Origin: an uncultured Eubacteriales bacterium | Lineage (GTDB): Bacteria; Bacillota; Clostridia; Christensenellales; UBA1242 | Reading direction: 5' to 3' | Assembly: GCA_948512295.1 (NCBI GenBank) | Contig: CAOQRA010000002.1 | Coordinates: 30,380 to 94,379 of the forward strand | Length of the DNA stretch: 64,000 nucleotides | Part shown: positions 31,650 through 40,504 of the stretch, in pieces | Numbering within the stretch: the stretch's first letter is position 1 | Layout of the letters: each line of letters starts with the position of its first letter | Translations under genes and position numbers: made by a program | Notes under the pieces: model-generated | What the model was told of the DNA's origin: nothing | Seen by the model: the letters and a program-made list of their open reading frames with translations, nothing else | The model's database searches: none

Positions 31650-32882
31650 ATGGGAATGTTTAATTGGCGAAGAAGCCGAGATCATCCACAAAAGAGAAGT
31701 CAAAAAATGGAAGATTTTGTGAAAGGTGTTGACCTAGACACTGGACAGAGCAACAGCGGAATTTCAGTTGACGAAGAAACTGCGTTGAAGATTTCTGCAG
31801 TTTATGCTTGCGTGAAAGTGATAAGCGAAACAGTTGCAAGTCTGCCGTTGAATTTACTGAAAGAAGAAACAAACGGTGATTTGGTTAAAGCCAAACAGCA
31901 TCCGCTCTACGCAGTTTTGCACGATGAACCAAATAACGAAATGAGCAGTTTCACATTCCGTGAAATGCTTATGACAAACTTGCTTTTGTGGGGAAATGCC
32001 TATGCCTTAATAAAGAGAGATAGGAGCGGACATGTAACAGAGTTGATTCCATTAAAGGCCAAAAACATGGATGTCGAACGAAATGCAAATGGTCAAATTG
32101 TTTACAAGTACACATCAGACAACATAAACAATGCCACAACCAAAACCTACACGGCAAGGCAACTGCTACACATTCCAGCCTTCACATTTGACGGCGTAGT
32201 TGGAATAAGTCCGATTACCTATGCCAGAGAAGCTATGGGGTTGGCACTTGCAACAGAAGAGTTCGGTGCAAGGTTTTTTGGAAACGGAGCAAGACCGGGT
32301 GGAGTGCTGGAGCATCCCGGCGTTGTAAAAGATCCGGAAAGACTGAGAGAGTCGTGGAATCGTGTCTATCAAGGAACCAAGAACAGCCACAAAGTTGCAG
32401 TCTTGGAAGAGGGCATGAAGTACCATGAAATTGGCATGAGTCCGGAAGATAGTCAATTTTTGCAAACAAGGGCATTTCAAATCACTGAAATTTGCAGAAT
32501 ATTCCGTGTTCCACCTCATATGATTGGTGATTTGTCAAGAAGCACATTCTCAAACATAGAGCATCAAAGCATTGATTTCGTGGTGCATACAATCAGACCT
32601 TGGCTTGTTCGTTGGGAGCAAGCGATACAACGCAGTTGCTTGACAGAAGAAGAAAAGACAATCTACTGTGCAAGGTTTAAGGTTGACGGTTTGATGCGTG
32701 GAGATTTCAACAGCAGAATGCAAGGATATGCAACCGCAAGGCAAAATGGCTGGCTATCTGCAAATGAAATCCGAGAACTTGAAGACATGAACAAGATTCC
32801 AGCAGACAAGGGTGGCGATGATTATTTGGTAAACGGAAACATGACACCAATTAGAAACAATAAGGAGAATCAAGATGGATAA
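31650..32882 (+). CDS. Phage portal protein (HK97 type)
   Basis: The 410-aa protein matches the Phage_portal family: VYACVKVISETVASLPLNLL near residue 50, LLWGNAYALIKRDR near 112, and a C-terminal NEIRELEDMNKIPADKGGDD. Twelve copies form the DNA channel at one capsid vertex and the platform for terminase and connectors. It starts after AAGGAGAG and overlaps the protease gene by eight bases. Confidence 0.94.
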   Translation: MGMFNWRRSRDHPQKRSQKMEDFVKGVDLDTGQSNSGISVDEETALKISAVYACVKVISETVASLPLNLLKEETNGDLVKAKQHPLYAVLHDEPNNEMSSFTFREMLMTNLLLWGNAYALIKRDRSGHVTELIPLKAKNMDVERNANGQIVYKYTSDNINNATTKTYTARQLLHIPAFTFDGVVGISPITYAREAMGLALATEEFGARFFGNGARPGGVLEHPGVVKDPERLRESWNRVYQGTKNSHKVAVLEEGMKYHEIGMSPEDSQFLQTRAFQITEICRIFRVPPHMIGDLSRSTFSNIEHQSIDFVVHTIRPWLVRWEQAIQRSCLTEEEKTIYCARFKVDGLMRGDFNSRMQGYATARQNGWLSANEIRELEDMNKIPADKGGDDYLVNGNMTPIRNNKENQDG

Positions 32883-33504
32883 GAATTTGGAAAGGCGTAG
32901 CATCACCATGAAAGAACTACGCATTGACACCGGTCAAGAAGGTGAAAACAAAGCACCTCAAATTGTGGGCTATGCTTCCGTTTTTGATACATGGAGTCAA
33001 GAACTGGGTGGAGCGTTCCCATTTAGAGAGAAAGTTCTGCCGGGAGCATTTGCAGAAACAATCGCACATGATGACATTCGTGCATTGTTTAATCATGATC
33101 CAAACTATGTGCTAGGCAGAAACAAAGCCGGCACATTGGAACTTGCAGAAGATGAAAAAGGGTTGCTGGTGAAAATAACACCGCCAGATACACAATGGGC
33201 AAAGGACTTGCTCGTGAGTATTGGTCGTGGCGATATCACACAAATGAGTTTTGGTTTTATTGTTCTTGATGACATTTGGCAAGAGTCAGATGGCATGAAC
33301 ATAAGGGAACTTATAAAGGTGAAATTATTTGATGTCAGTCCGGTAACATTCCCAGCATACACGCAGACCGAATGCAATATAAGGTCGGCAGAAGAAGTCT
33401 ATAAGATAAGACAAAAATCAAGAGAGAGCGACAACGAAAAGCGTGTCGCTTTTTTACTGCTTAAGAAAAGAAAATTTGAGTTAATGAAAGGAGATTTGAA
33501 ATGA
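32875..33504 (+). CDS. HK97-family prohead maturation protease
   Basis: The 209-aa protein has the U35-type core: IVGYASVFDTWSQ, FREKVLPGAFAET, LFNHDPNYVLGR (catalytic His) and DITQMSFGF (catalytic Ser). It cleaves scaffold and capsid N-termini during prohead maturation. It is coupled to portal and, by ATGA overlap, to the capsid gene. Confidence 0.92.
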   Translation: MDKNLERRSITMKELRIDTGQEGENKAPQIVGYASVFDTWSQELGGAFPFREKVLPGAFAETIAHDDIRALFNHDPNYVLGRNKAGTLELAEDEKGLLVKITPPDTQWAKDLLVSIGRGDITQMSFGFIVLDDIWQESDGMNIRELIKVKLFDVSPVTFPAYTQTECNIRSAEEVYKIRQKSRESDNEKRVAFLLLKKRKFELMKGDLK

Positions 33505-34811
33505 AATCAATTAAAGAATTGAAAGCAAGAAGAGAAGATTGCAGATTAAAGGCTGTATCAATCATTGAAAAGGCAGAAAAGGAAGACAGATTCCTTACAG
33601 AAGAAGAGAACAGAGAACTCACCAAACTAGAAAATGAAATTCGTGGCTGGGATACACAAATCATTCGCCTTGAAGTTTTCAAAGAAGACAAAGCAGACGA
33701 TGAAAAGAAACCAGCACCAGCAGACGAAGAAGAGAAGCCAACAAATCCGGAAACACCAAAGGAAGAAGTTGGAAAAGACAATGAAAGAAAATTCCGTTCC
33801 CTCGGCGAACAGATGATGGCTGTCTACCGTGCAAGTCAACCGGGAGCAAGAGTTGACGCAAGACTTACCACAAGAAGTGCCAGCGGACTCAACGAAACAA
33901 ATCCAACAGACGGTGGATTTCTTGTGCAGAAAGACTTTGTTGGAGATTTGTTAAAAAGAGCATATGAAACTGGAATCCTTGCCAGCAAGGTCAAGAAAAT
34001 TCCACTTTCAACAAATGCAAATGGAATCAAAATCAATGCACTTGACGAAGAGAGCAGAGCAAACGGTGCAAGATGGGGCGGCATCCAAACTTACTGGGAG
34101 AGCGAAGCTGACCAAATCACTGGAAGTAAACCAAAATTCCGTCAAATGGATTTGTCGCTCAAGAAACTTACTGGTCTTTGCTATGTGACAGATGAATTGC
34201 TCCAAGATAGTGCAGCCCTTGAAAATGTCATCAGAGAAGGATTTGCAGAAGAGTTTGGTTTCAAACTTGATGATGCAATTTTGAGTGGAACTGGCGCTGG
34301 ACAACCACTTGGAATTTTGAAGAGCGGGTCACTTGTGAAAGTTGAGAAAGAACAAGGACAGACAGACAAAATCACAGTTGAAAACTTGGTGAAAATGTGG
34401 TCAAGACTTTGGAGCAGAAGCCGTGCAAATTCTGTATGGTATATAAATCCGGAAATTGAGCCGTTGCTTTACACTTTGAAAGTCGGTGATCGTCCGGTTT
34501 ATATTCCAGCCGGTGGATTAAGCGAACAGCCATATGGAACATTGTTCGGCAGACCAGTTATCACTCTTGAACAATGCAGTGAAGTCGGAGAAATTGGCGA
34601 CATCATCCTTGCTGACATTGGGCAATACTTGCTCATTGACAAAGGCGGAATTAATGCAACATCATCAATCCATGTTCGTTTCCTTTATGACGAAAATGTG
34701 TTCCGCTTCATTTACAGAGTGGATGGACAACCAGTATGGTCAAAGGCATTACAACCATACAAGGGCAGTGCAACAGTATCACCATTCGTTGCACTCGCAA
34801 AAAGAAATTAA
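33501..34811 (+). CDS. HK97-fold major capsid protein
   Basis: The 436-aa protein has an N-terminal coiled-coil delta/scaffold region (about residues 1-100, Lys/Glu rich, ending in a Pro/Glu segment). It is removed by the protease. The capsid fold follows, starting near TDGGFLVQKDFVGDLLKRAY. It includes the E-loop and P-domain segments RQMDLSLKKLTGLCYVTDEL and LSGTGAGQPLGIL. The C-terminal VDGQPVWSKALQPYKG is typical. Several hundred copies build the shell. Confidence 0.94.
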   Translation: MKSIKELKARREDCRLKAVSIIEKAEKEDRFLTEEENRELTKLENEIRGWDTQIIRLEVFKEDKADDEKKPAPADEEEKPTNPETPKEEVGKDNERKFRSLGEQMMAVYRASQPGARVDARLTTRSASGLNETNPTDGGFLVQKDFVGDLLKRAYETGILASKVKKIPLSTNANGIKINALDEESRANGARWGGIQTYWESEADQITGSKPKFRQMDLSLKKLTGLCYVTDELLQDSAALENVIREGFAEEFGFKLDDAILSGTGAGQPLGILKSGSLVKVEKEQGQTDKITVENLVKMWSRLWSRSRANSVWYINPEIEPLLYTLKVGDRPVYIPAGGLSEQPYGTLFGRPVITLEQCSEVGEIGDIILADIGQYLLIDKGGINATSSIHVRFLYDENVFRFIYRVDGQPVWSKALQPYKGSATVSPFVALAKRN

Positions 34812-34829
34812 AAATAAGGAGATAAGGTT

Positions 34830-35201
34830 ATGAGCCAAAATTTAAAAGAGAAAGTTGACATCTTGGCAGATGCCGGCAAAATTTTTGCAAAAGAAGTTGA
34901 AACAAAAGGAATTAAACTTGACAACTATCAATCTGCAAAAGTTTGCATTAAAACCAGCGATGGTGCAGAGCAGAAAACAACTGCAAGAGTGATTGCAGTT
35001 TTGCAAGACGGAAGTGAAATTGAGATTAAAAATCAAGAAATAACAATTGGCAAACTCACAGAAACGACAATCAATGTTGTTGCGAATGAAATTGCACATC
35101 ATGATGCAGTTGAATTCAAAATCAAAATTGATGCCATAGAGGGTTGTACACTTCTTGGCTCAATCACTGCGGTGCTTGGAGAACCAAGATATTCAGAATA
35201 A
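34830..35201 (+). CDS. Capsid-adjacent hypothetical protein
   Basis: The 123-aa beta-rich protein alternates hydrophobic and charged residues (ARVIAVLQDGSEIEIKNQ, IGKLTETTINVVANEIAH). I do not recognise a family. Position between capsid and head-tail connector is that of head decoration or cement proteins; this is inference from position. Confidence 0.5.
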   Translation: MSQNLKEKVDILADAGKIFAKEVETKGIKLDNYQSAKVCIKTSDGAEQKTTARVIAVLQDGSEIEIKNQEITIGKLTETTINVVANEIAHHDAVEFKIKIDAIEGCTLLGSITAVLGEPRYSE

Positions 35202-35220
35202 ACAAGAAAGGGGGGCAAAC

Positions 35221-35493
35221 ATGCCAACGATTGAAGAAATTAAAATTTACCTTGGCATAGATGGGAGTCACAATGACTCCCTTATTGCCGACTTTTTGAA
35301 AACAGCGAAAGAGATAGTCGAAAAGGTTCTTCGATATGAAATTGAAAACCTTGAGCCAATGCCAGTTGTGATTAAAGAAGCTGTGAAATATGCCGTTGGA
35401 TACCTTTATTCAAATAGAGAAACGGCAGATTTTTTGATGCTTGAAAAAACAATCGCAATCATTCTGTCTCACCTTAGAAAAGAGGGGTTTTGA
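35221..35493 (+). CDS. Head-tail connector protein (gp6-like)
   Basis: The 90-aa helical protein begins PTIEEIKIYLGIDGSHNDSL, the opening of the HK97 gp6-like connector family. It ends in a helix before the next gene. ATG 35221 follows GAAAGGGGGG. It forms the ring under the portal. Confidence 0.8.
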   Translation: MPTIEEIKIYLGIDGSHNDSLIADFLKTAKEIVEKVLRYEIENLEPMPVVIKEAVKYAVGYLYSNRETADFLMLEKTIAIILSHLRKEGF

Positions 35494-35879
35494 TGGAAAA
35501 TAAAAGAAAAGAAGTAAAAGACAAAAAGGTCAGGGTTTTTCGCCTAAAAAACACCGAATTTGACGGCTTTGAGCGAGTGGTGAAGAACTACATCCACTCG
35601 GAAGAAAGTGGCGGTTTGTGGGCGTATGTAAGGCATTTGTCGGAGCGTGAGATTTTCACGGCAAAATCAGTCCAAATGGAAGAAACAATTCAATTCAGAA
35701 TTGCATACAGCCCAAAGCTCACAAGCGACTTGCTTTTGGAATTTGGAAACAAGACATACCAAATCGTTTCGATAGATCCATACGAATTCAACAAAACCGA
35801 TTTGGTTATAAAGGCGGACGAAATAGCACCGCCAATTTTTGACGAAATCGTTTGGGAGAATTATGATGACCAATATTGA
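35493..35879 (+). CDS. Head closure / head-tail adaptor protein
   Basis: The 128-aa protein contains the adaptor pattern TIQFRIAYSPKL, then LEFGNKTYQIVSIDPYE (SPP1 gp16-like, Phage_H_T_join). The TGATG junction couples it to the connector. It plugs the portal channel and joins the tail. Confidence 0.78.
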   Translation: MENKRKEVKDKKVRVFRLKNTEFDGFERVVKNYIHSEESGGLWAYVRHLSEREIFTAKSVQMEETIQFRIAYSPKLTSDLLLEFGNKTYQIVSIDPYEFNKTDLVIKADEIAPPIFDEIVWENYDDQY

Positions 35880-36288
35880 AGCAAGAAAAAGAGCAAGAAA
35901 AGACATTCGACAATCGCTGACAGATGCCGGACTTGTTGAAGGAATAACACTAACCGATGCACAACTTGCTGAAGAAACAAGGACGTGCTATTGGCATGGG
36001 GTGGTGAGAAATGAAAAAGCCAAAGCAAAAGACAACTATTTGACTTATTACATTCCAACCAGCGATGTTGTTTCCAGAGCAGACAATCAAGCCTTCTTAC
36101 GAGAAGTCGCAATTGCAATTGATGTCTTCTCAAAACGCAGCTTTGACAGCGAGAATAACATAAAACTGTTAGAAGACCTTGAAAATCAATTCATAAAAGA
36201 CGGATATGAATTGGAGTTTGCTGACGAATTTTTCGAAAGCGAAACTTCACTTTTTCATTATCCGATAACCATATTCAAAATTTATTAA
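35866..36288 (+). CDS. Tail completion / terminator-like protein
   Basis: The 140-aa protein starts at ATG 35866 (ATG 35863 is also possible). Features are an alternating central beta region (LREVAIAIDVFSKRSF) and a C-terminus LFHYPITIFKIY. Position before the major tail protein and size fit a tail terminator (gp17/gpU class). The assignment is mostly positional. Confidence 0.6.
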   Translation: MTNIEARKRARKDIRQSLTDAGLVEGITLTDAQLAEETRTCYWHGVVRNEKAKAKDNYLTYYIPTSDVVSRADNQAFLREVAIAIDVFSKRSFDSENNIKLLEDLENQFIKDGYELEFADEFFESETSLFHYPITIFKIY

Positions 36289-36301
36289 AGGAGAATAAAT
36301 T

Positions 36302-36916
36302 ATGCCAGCAAACAGCAATGTGAATGTTTCGCAGTTATATGAAACTGGAAACAAGAAATTTTTCGCGGCAAGCAAGAATCCGGATGGTTCGTTTGGTGAT
36401 AAGGAATATCACGAAGGACTTATGCAAGTGAGTATTGAATTTAAAAGCGAAACAACGGACATAAGTGCAGATGACAATCCGGCATTTATAAGATTGAACT
36501 CACCTTTGAGCGGTGAGGGAACTGTGCAATTTGCGGTTCTTCCATTTAATGTTTATAGCAAATTTTTTGATGTCACAACCGATAAAAATGGGGCAGTTGT
36601 GATAAAGAGCGGAGCAAAGTCAAAAGAAGTCGCATTTGGTTTTTACACAAGCGTTGGAGATGGGAGCGAATCCATGTTCACACTTTACAGAGCCGTGTTC
36701 CAGTTGCCCGCACTTTCCAGCGTTTCATTTGATGGAAAGACGATTCGTGATTTGACATTAAATGTGACCGTTTATCCTTACGAGTATATTTCAGAAGAAC
36801 TCAAAAAGGAAAATGTGACATACACCATCGTTAACAGCAAAACAAACGAAGACATTTGGGATAAAGTCCAAGACGAAATTTATATTCCAGATTCAAGCAT
36901 TGATGAGGGGGAATAA
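36302..36916 (+). CDS. Major tail tube protein
   Basis: The 204-aa protein follows the phi13/TP901-type major tail pattern: an early YETGNKKFFAAS, GDKEYHEGLMQVSIEFKSE and ADDNPAF, then a beta sandwich ending with LTLNVTVYPYEYI. It polymerises into the tail tube around the tape measure. Confidence 0.85.
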   Translation: MPANSNVNVSQLYETGNKKFFAASKNPDGSFGDKEYHEGLMQVSIEFKSETTDISADDNPAFIRLNSPLSGEGTVQFAVLPFNVYSKFFDVTTDKNGAVVIKSGAKSKEVAFGFYTSVGDGSESMFTLYRAVFQLPALSSVSFDGKTIRDLTLNVTVYPYEYISEELKKENVTYTIVNSKTNEDIWDKVQDEIYIPDSSIDEGE

Positions 36917-36917
36917 C

Positions 36918-37358
36918 ATGAAACAATATGGTCTTGTGAAGACAATTAAAGATGGTGAAAACACCATAAAACTGTGTGGGAATGCGATGACTTTCATTCT
37001 CTACAAATCTTACTTTGGCAGAGATTTGCTGAATGACATCATCACATTTGCAAAGAGAAACACAAGTTCTGAAACCTTGGAAAAACTCAAGCAATTCGGA
37101 ATAAAGAGTGTAGATGACATTCACACATTGACAGATGAGCAAACAACAGAGGTCCTTGGAAGTTTGGAGAATTACAAGTTCGACAGCGAATTCGTGCTGA
37201 ACTTTATTGCAAGTTTAATTGCAACAGCAGAGTATCCAAACAAGCCGGACATTGCAGAACTTATATGTGCCATTCCGCCACATTTTGTCATTGACCAAAA
37301 AGTGATCGGAGAACTCATGGAATTCCTTTCGCTATTTATAAGTCAAAAAAAAGGCTAA
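36918..37358 (+). CDS. Tail assembly chaperone (gpG-like)
   Basis: The 146-aa helical protein starts at ATG 36918 after GAGGGGG. By position (between tail tube and tape measure) and by the frameshift at its end it is the gpG-type chaperone that coats the tape measure before tube assembly. The last codons lie in an A8 run (37345-37352) followed by an early stop, where a -1 slip extends the protein. Confidence 0.82.
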   Translation: MKQYGLVKTIKDGENTIKLCGNAMTFILYKSYFGRDLLNDIITFAKRNTSSETLEKLKQFGIKSVDDIHTLTDEQTTEVLGSLENYKFDSEFVLNFIASLIATAEYPNKPDIAELICAIPPHFVIDQKVIGELMEFLSLFISQKKG

Positions 37359-37606
37359 GCCTCGGCAAGAATAATACGGCATCGAATGTCGAGGCCGATT
37401 TCACCACACAAATGTTGTACTGCGCCGTGAAAACCGGGGTGCAAGCAAACATTGCAGACATGGGGCTTAATGTGCTGTATGACCTCATTGAATATTCAGC
37501 CAGCATAGATGCCGTGGCACTCGCAAAGGCAGATGGGAAAAACATTTCCTATTCGAAACCTTTATCAGTTGCAGAGATGACCTTGAAAGGAAAGATGAGA
37601 GGGTAG
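37345..37606 (+). CDS. -1 frameshift extension of the tail chaperone (gpGT-like)
   Basis: A -1 slip on the A8 run moves the ribosome into an open frame reading LGKNNTASNVEADF, then TQMLYCAVKTGVQAN to the stop at 37606. This adds about 84 residues. GCCTCG (37359-37364) can pair with CGAGGC (37390-37395), giving a hairpin six bases after the slippery run, the usual stimulator placement. The extension has no good start of its own. Programmed frameshifting at this gene is widely conserved in long-tailed phages. Confidence 0.82.
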
Positions 37607-37607
37607 C

Positions 37608-38006
37608 ATGTCTTGGAATGATGGAATCAACAAGGAAATGAGCGAATATTTCAACAGCCTAACAGAAAAGACGGAACAAGCGGTGGAAGCAATTAAAGAG
37701 CAGATTGACATTGAAGCGGAAGAGTTCCGCAAGCAACTGGAACAGACTGCACCAAAGGGAGCAACGCTTGGTTTATTAAACAGTCTAAGAAAAACAAAAC
37801 TTGTCGTCAGAAGAAAGTGGTATGGTTATTCGGTTGAATTTGAAGGCTACAACAAGAAAGGCGAACCATATCAGAAAATCGCAAACATTCTCAATTATGG
37901 AACAAGCACAATTCAAGGTACACGATTTATAAGCCGAGCGATTCGCAAACTGAAAGGACTGGATGAAAGAATCGAAAACAGATTTAAAACAAAACTCAAC
38001 AAATAA
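37608..38006 (+). CDS. HK97 gp10-like neck/tail protein
   Basis: The 132-aa protein resembles the gp10 (Phage_HK97_gp10_like) family, with AEEFRKQLEQTAPKGATLG, RKWYGYSVEFEGYNKKG and a C-terminal helix ALRKLKG-type segment after GTRFISRA. In HK97 this protein is upstream of the tail tube; here it follows the chaperone, an order seen in some Firmicute phages. It starts one base after the frameshift product ends. Confidence 0.72.
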   Translation: MSWNDGINKEMSEYFNSLTEKTEQAVEAIKEQIDIEAEEFRKQLEQTAPKGATLGLLNSLRKTKLVVRRKWYGYSVEFEGYNKKGEPYQKIANILNYGTSTIQGTRFISRAIRKLKGLDERIENRFKTKLNK

Positions 38007-38021
38007 ATAAAGGGGAAAGAT

Positions 38022-39608
38022 ATGGCAGAGATAGGAAGGTCGCTGGACGAAATTGACAGCAAAGTCAAAAAACTGAACGAATCACTTAGGCAGTCTACAG
38101 CACAAACAAAAGAACTTGATAAAGCCATAAAACTTGATCCTAAGGCAACAGAAGTCGCAGCTCAGCGAATGAAGAATTTGAGCAGCCAAATAGGCATTGC
38201 AACACAGAAAGTTGCTTTGCTGAAACAGAAACAACTGGAAGCAACAAAAGCCTTTAATAATGGCGATATGACGGCAAAAGAGTTTAATAAAATACAAGTT
38301 GCTGTTATGAAAGCTGAGAACGAACTCCGCAGTTATAACAAACAACTCAATGATGCAACACAAGCACCAACACTCAGCAAAATCAGCAATCTATCAAAAG
38401 GCTTTGATTCTGTAACAAAATCCTTAAAAAGTTCTCAAAAAGTTTTGAAAGCGTTTTCAAAACTCGCCTTGGGGTTGGTGACGACACTTGCTGGAACAAT
38501 AACAGCATTTGCAAAAACAACTCTTGAAATTGATGAAATGGCAAAGGCATATGAACACAACATTGAAGCAATGCAATTGCAACGGTCATTGTACAAAGAA
38601 ATCACCGGTGATGCAGACAACTATAACAAGACACTTGATTCAATGAAAAGTGTGCTGAACAAAATTGCTCTCGGACAAGGAGCAGAGTATGCGAACATTC
38701 TAAAATACATTGGCGTTTCGACAACGGATGTAAATGGCAAAATGAGAAGTCTGAATGAAGTCTATACAGAAACGATTTCTGCACTTGAACAGATGGAAGA
38801 CATCCAACTTCGCAACCAAATTGCCTATGAACTGTTTGGAGAACAGGCGGTTAACATTCTTGAAGTTATGAGTTTGACAAGCGAGCAACTTGAAGAATTG
38901 AATCAGAAAACCATTGAAAACGGAATAATCACAGAAGAGAATGCAGAATCCGCCAGAGCAATCCAAGAGCAGTGGAACTCAGTAAAACAACAATTCATGC
39001 AAGTGAGTGTTGTCCTTGCGGAAAGTTTGCTTCCGCTTATTCAATCACTCGCTCAATTTGTCAATGAGTTTGTGTTGCCAATTATAACAGCAATTGCCAA
39101 CTGGTTTGCTGGAATGTCGCCAACACAGCAAAAGTTTGTGTTTTTTCTGCTTATGATGATTATCTTACTTCCAAAAATCGTATCAATTGTGACGGTTATT
39201 GTCGGAGTTATTAAGGCAATCACCATCGCAAGTTATGGGGCAGCTGGCGGCGTAGGAGCGGTGTCGGCAGCCGCAACACCACTTATTCCGGTGATACTGG
39301 GAGTCGTGGCAGTTGTTCTTACTCTCGCCATTATCTTCGCTTTCCTGTCTGGAAGAAGCAACGAATTGAGTAAAAGTCTTGATGCACAAAAAGGGCAGAT
39401 GGAAGGAATAGCAAGTTCATATGACAGCCTAGGCGGAGATTTAGACATAACCAGCAACCAAGTGAGTCAAAACAGCAACAGTTCGACGCAAGACATCAAT
39501 GTAAACATAACCAGCGAGGGAGAGAATCCAATAGCTGAAGAGAATGCAGAAATCGTTGCGGACTTACTTGCAGAAAGAATAAACAAGGAACTTGGGGGTA
39601 AGATTTAA
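38022..39608 (+). CDS. Tape measure protein
   Basis: The 528-aa protein has an N-terminal coiled coil (EIDSKVKKLNESLRQST, KLDPKATEVAAQRMKNL). Hydrophobic segments lie near residues 145-165 and in a strong cluster near 345-440 (FFLLMMIILLPKIVSIVTVI; VIPVILGVVAVVLTLAIIF-like). It has the usual MSLTSEQLEELNQ region. It sets tail length; at roughly 0.15 nm per residue the tail would be about 80 nm, short for a siphophage. The stop and next start overlap (TAATG). Confidence 0.88.
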   Translation: MAEIGRSLDEIDSKVKKLNESLRQSTAQTKELDKAIKLDPKATEVAAQRMKNLSSQIGIATQKVALLKQKQLEATKAFNNGDMTAKEFNKIQVAVMKAENELRSYNKQLNDATQAPTLSKISNLSKGFDSVTKSLKSSQKVLKAFSKLALGLVTTLAGTITAFAKTTLEIDEMAKAYEHNIEAMQLQRSLYKEITGDADNYNKTLDSMKSVLNKIALGQGAEYANILKYIGVSTTDVNGKMRSLNEVYTETISALEQMEDIQLRNQIAYELFGEQAVNILEVMSLTSEQLEELNQKTIENGIITEENAESARAIQEQWNSVKQQFMQVSVVLAESLLPLIQSLAQFVNEFVLPIITAIANWFAGMSPTQQKFVFFLLMMIILLPKIVSIVTVIVGVIKAITIASYGAAGGVGAVSAAATPLIPVILGVVAVVLTLAIIFAFLSGRSNELSKSLDAQKGQMEGIASSYDSLGGDLDITSNQVSQNSNSSTQDINVNITSEGENPIAEENAEIVADLLAERINKELGGKI

Positions 39609-40504
39609 TGCGTAAATTTTGGTTGGAAAATTCAAACGGAAAACTTTGGAATTTGACTACAGATGAGTTGGACTACAAGAAAGGAACATTTTTTGCAAAT
39701 CCGGACGGACTGGGAATTAAAACAAAAATTTCAAGTTATGAAGTGGAAAACACATTTTTTATAGAGAGCGTGACAACACAATCGCAGACAATAAGCGGTG
39801 ATTTATATTTTGTTGACTATGACCATTACCAGAGATTTGTTGCTTTCATAGGAAATGTTAATACAGACACCCCAATGAAACTTTATTATTCGACAACTGG
39901 CAAATCCTTTGATAACATGCTGAATAAGGAGTGGTACAAGCTCGTGCTTATAACAGAATTGAAGAAAGGCGAAATTGACATCAAAACTTCTGCACTAAAA
40001 GTGCCAGTCAAATTTGAATGCTTGAGCAGATGGAAACAAGACAAAGAAATTGTTCTTGAGTTATCAAGAACCGGAGATCCCTTGGTTTATCCGTATGTTT
40101 ACCCATATTTTTATGGTGGGAGCAATAACTTGGCCGTAACCATTGACAACACCGGAAACTTGGCGACAAGTTGTCGTGTAAAGGTGGAAGGGATAACTGA
40201 ATCTCCATTGTTCAGAATTTTGAAAGATGGAGAAGTGAAAGACCAAGCAATGTACCACATAACAATCGGAGCAAATTCATATTTGCTGGTGGATAGTTCA
40301 GCAGACAGACAAGAGGCAACGCTGTATAGCCAAGTGGGTGATGAGTTGGTTCACGAAGATGTTTATTATACCGGTGAGAAGAATTATACCTTCTCAAATT
40401 TTTTGACGATTCCACCGGGGATAAGCACTTTCATAGTTTCGGCATTAAACAGCAATTTTGGAAAGGTGACACTTTCATATTCAATTCAAAAGGAACTTAT
40501 ATAA
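39608..40504 (+). CDS. Distal tail (Dit-like) protein
   Basis: The 298-aa protein begins RKFWLENSNGKLWNLT and contains an N-terminal tail-tip beta fold, including LYFVDYDHYQRFVAFIG. A second beta domain (VTIDNTGNLATSCRVKVEG) follows. This matches the distal-tail/Phage_tail_2 family that joins tube to tip. It directly precedes the Tal-like gene. Confidence 0.75.
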   Translation: MRKFWLENSNGKLWNLTTDELDYKKGTFFANPDGLGIKTKISSYEVENTFFIESVTTQSQTISGDLYFVDYDHYQRFVAFIGNVNTDTPMKLYYSTTGKSFDNMLNKEWYKLVLITELKKGEIDIKTSALKVPVKFECLSRWKQDKEIVLELSRTGDPLVYPYVYPYFYGGSNNLAVTIDNTGNLATSCRVKVEGITESPLFRILKDGEVKDQAMYHITIGANSYLLVDSSADRQEATLYSQVGDELVHEDVYYTGEKNYTFSNFLTIPPGISTFIVSALNSNFGKVTLSYSIQKELI

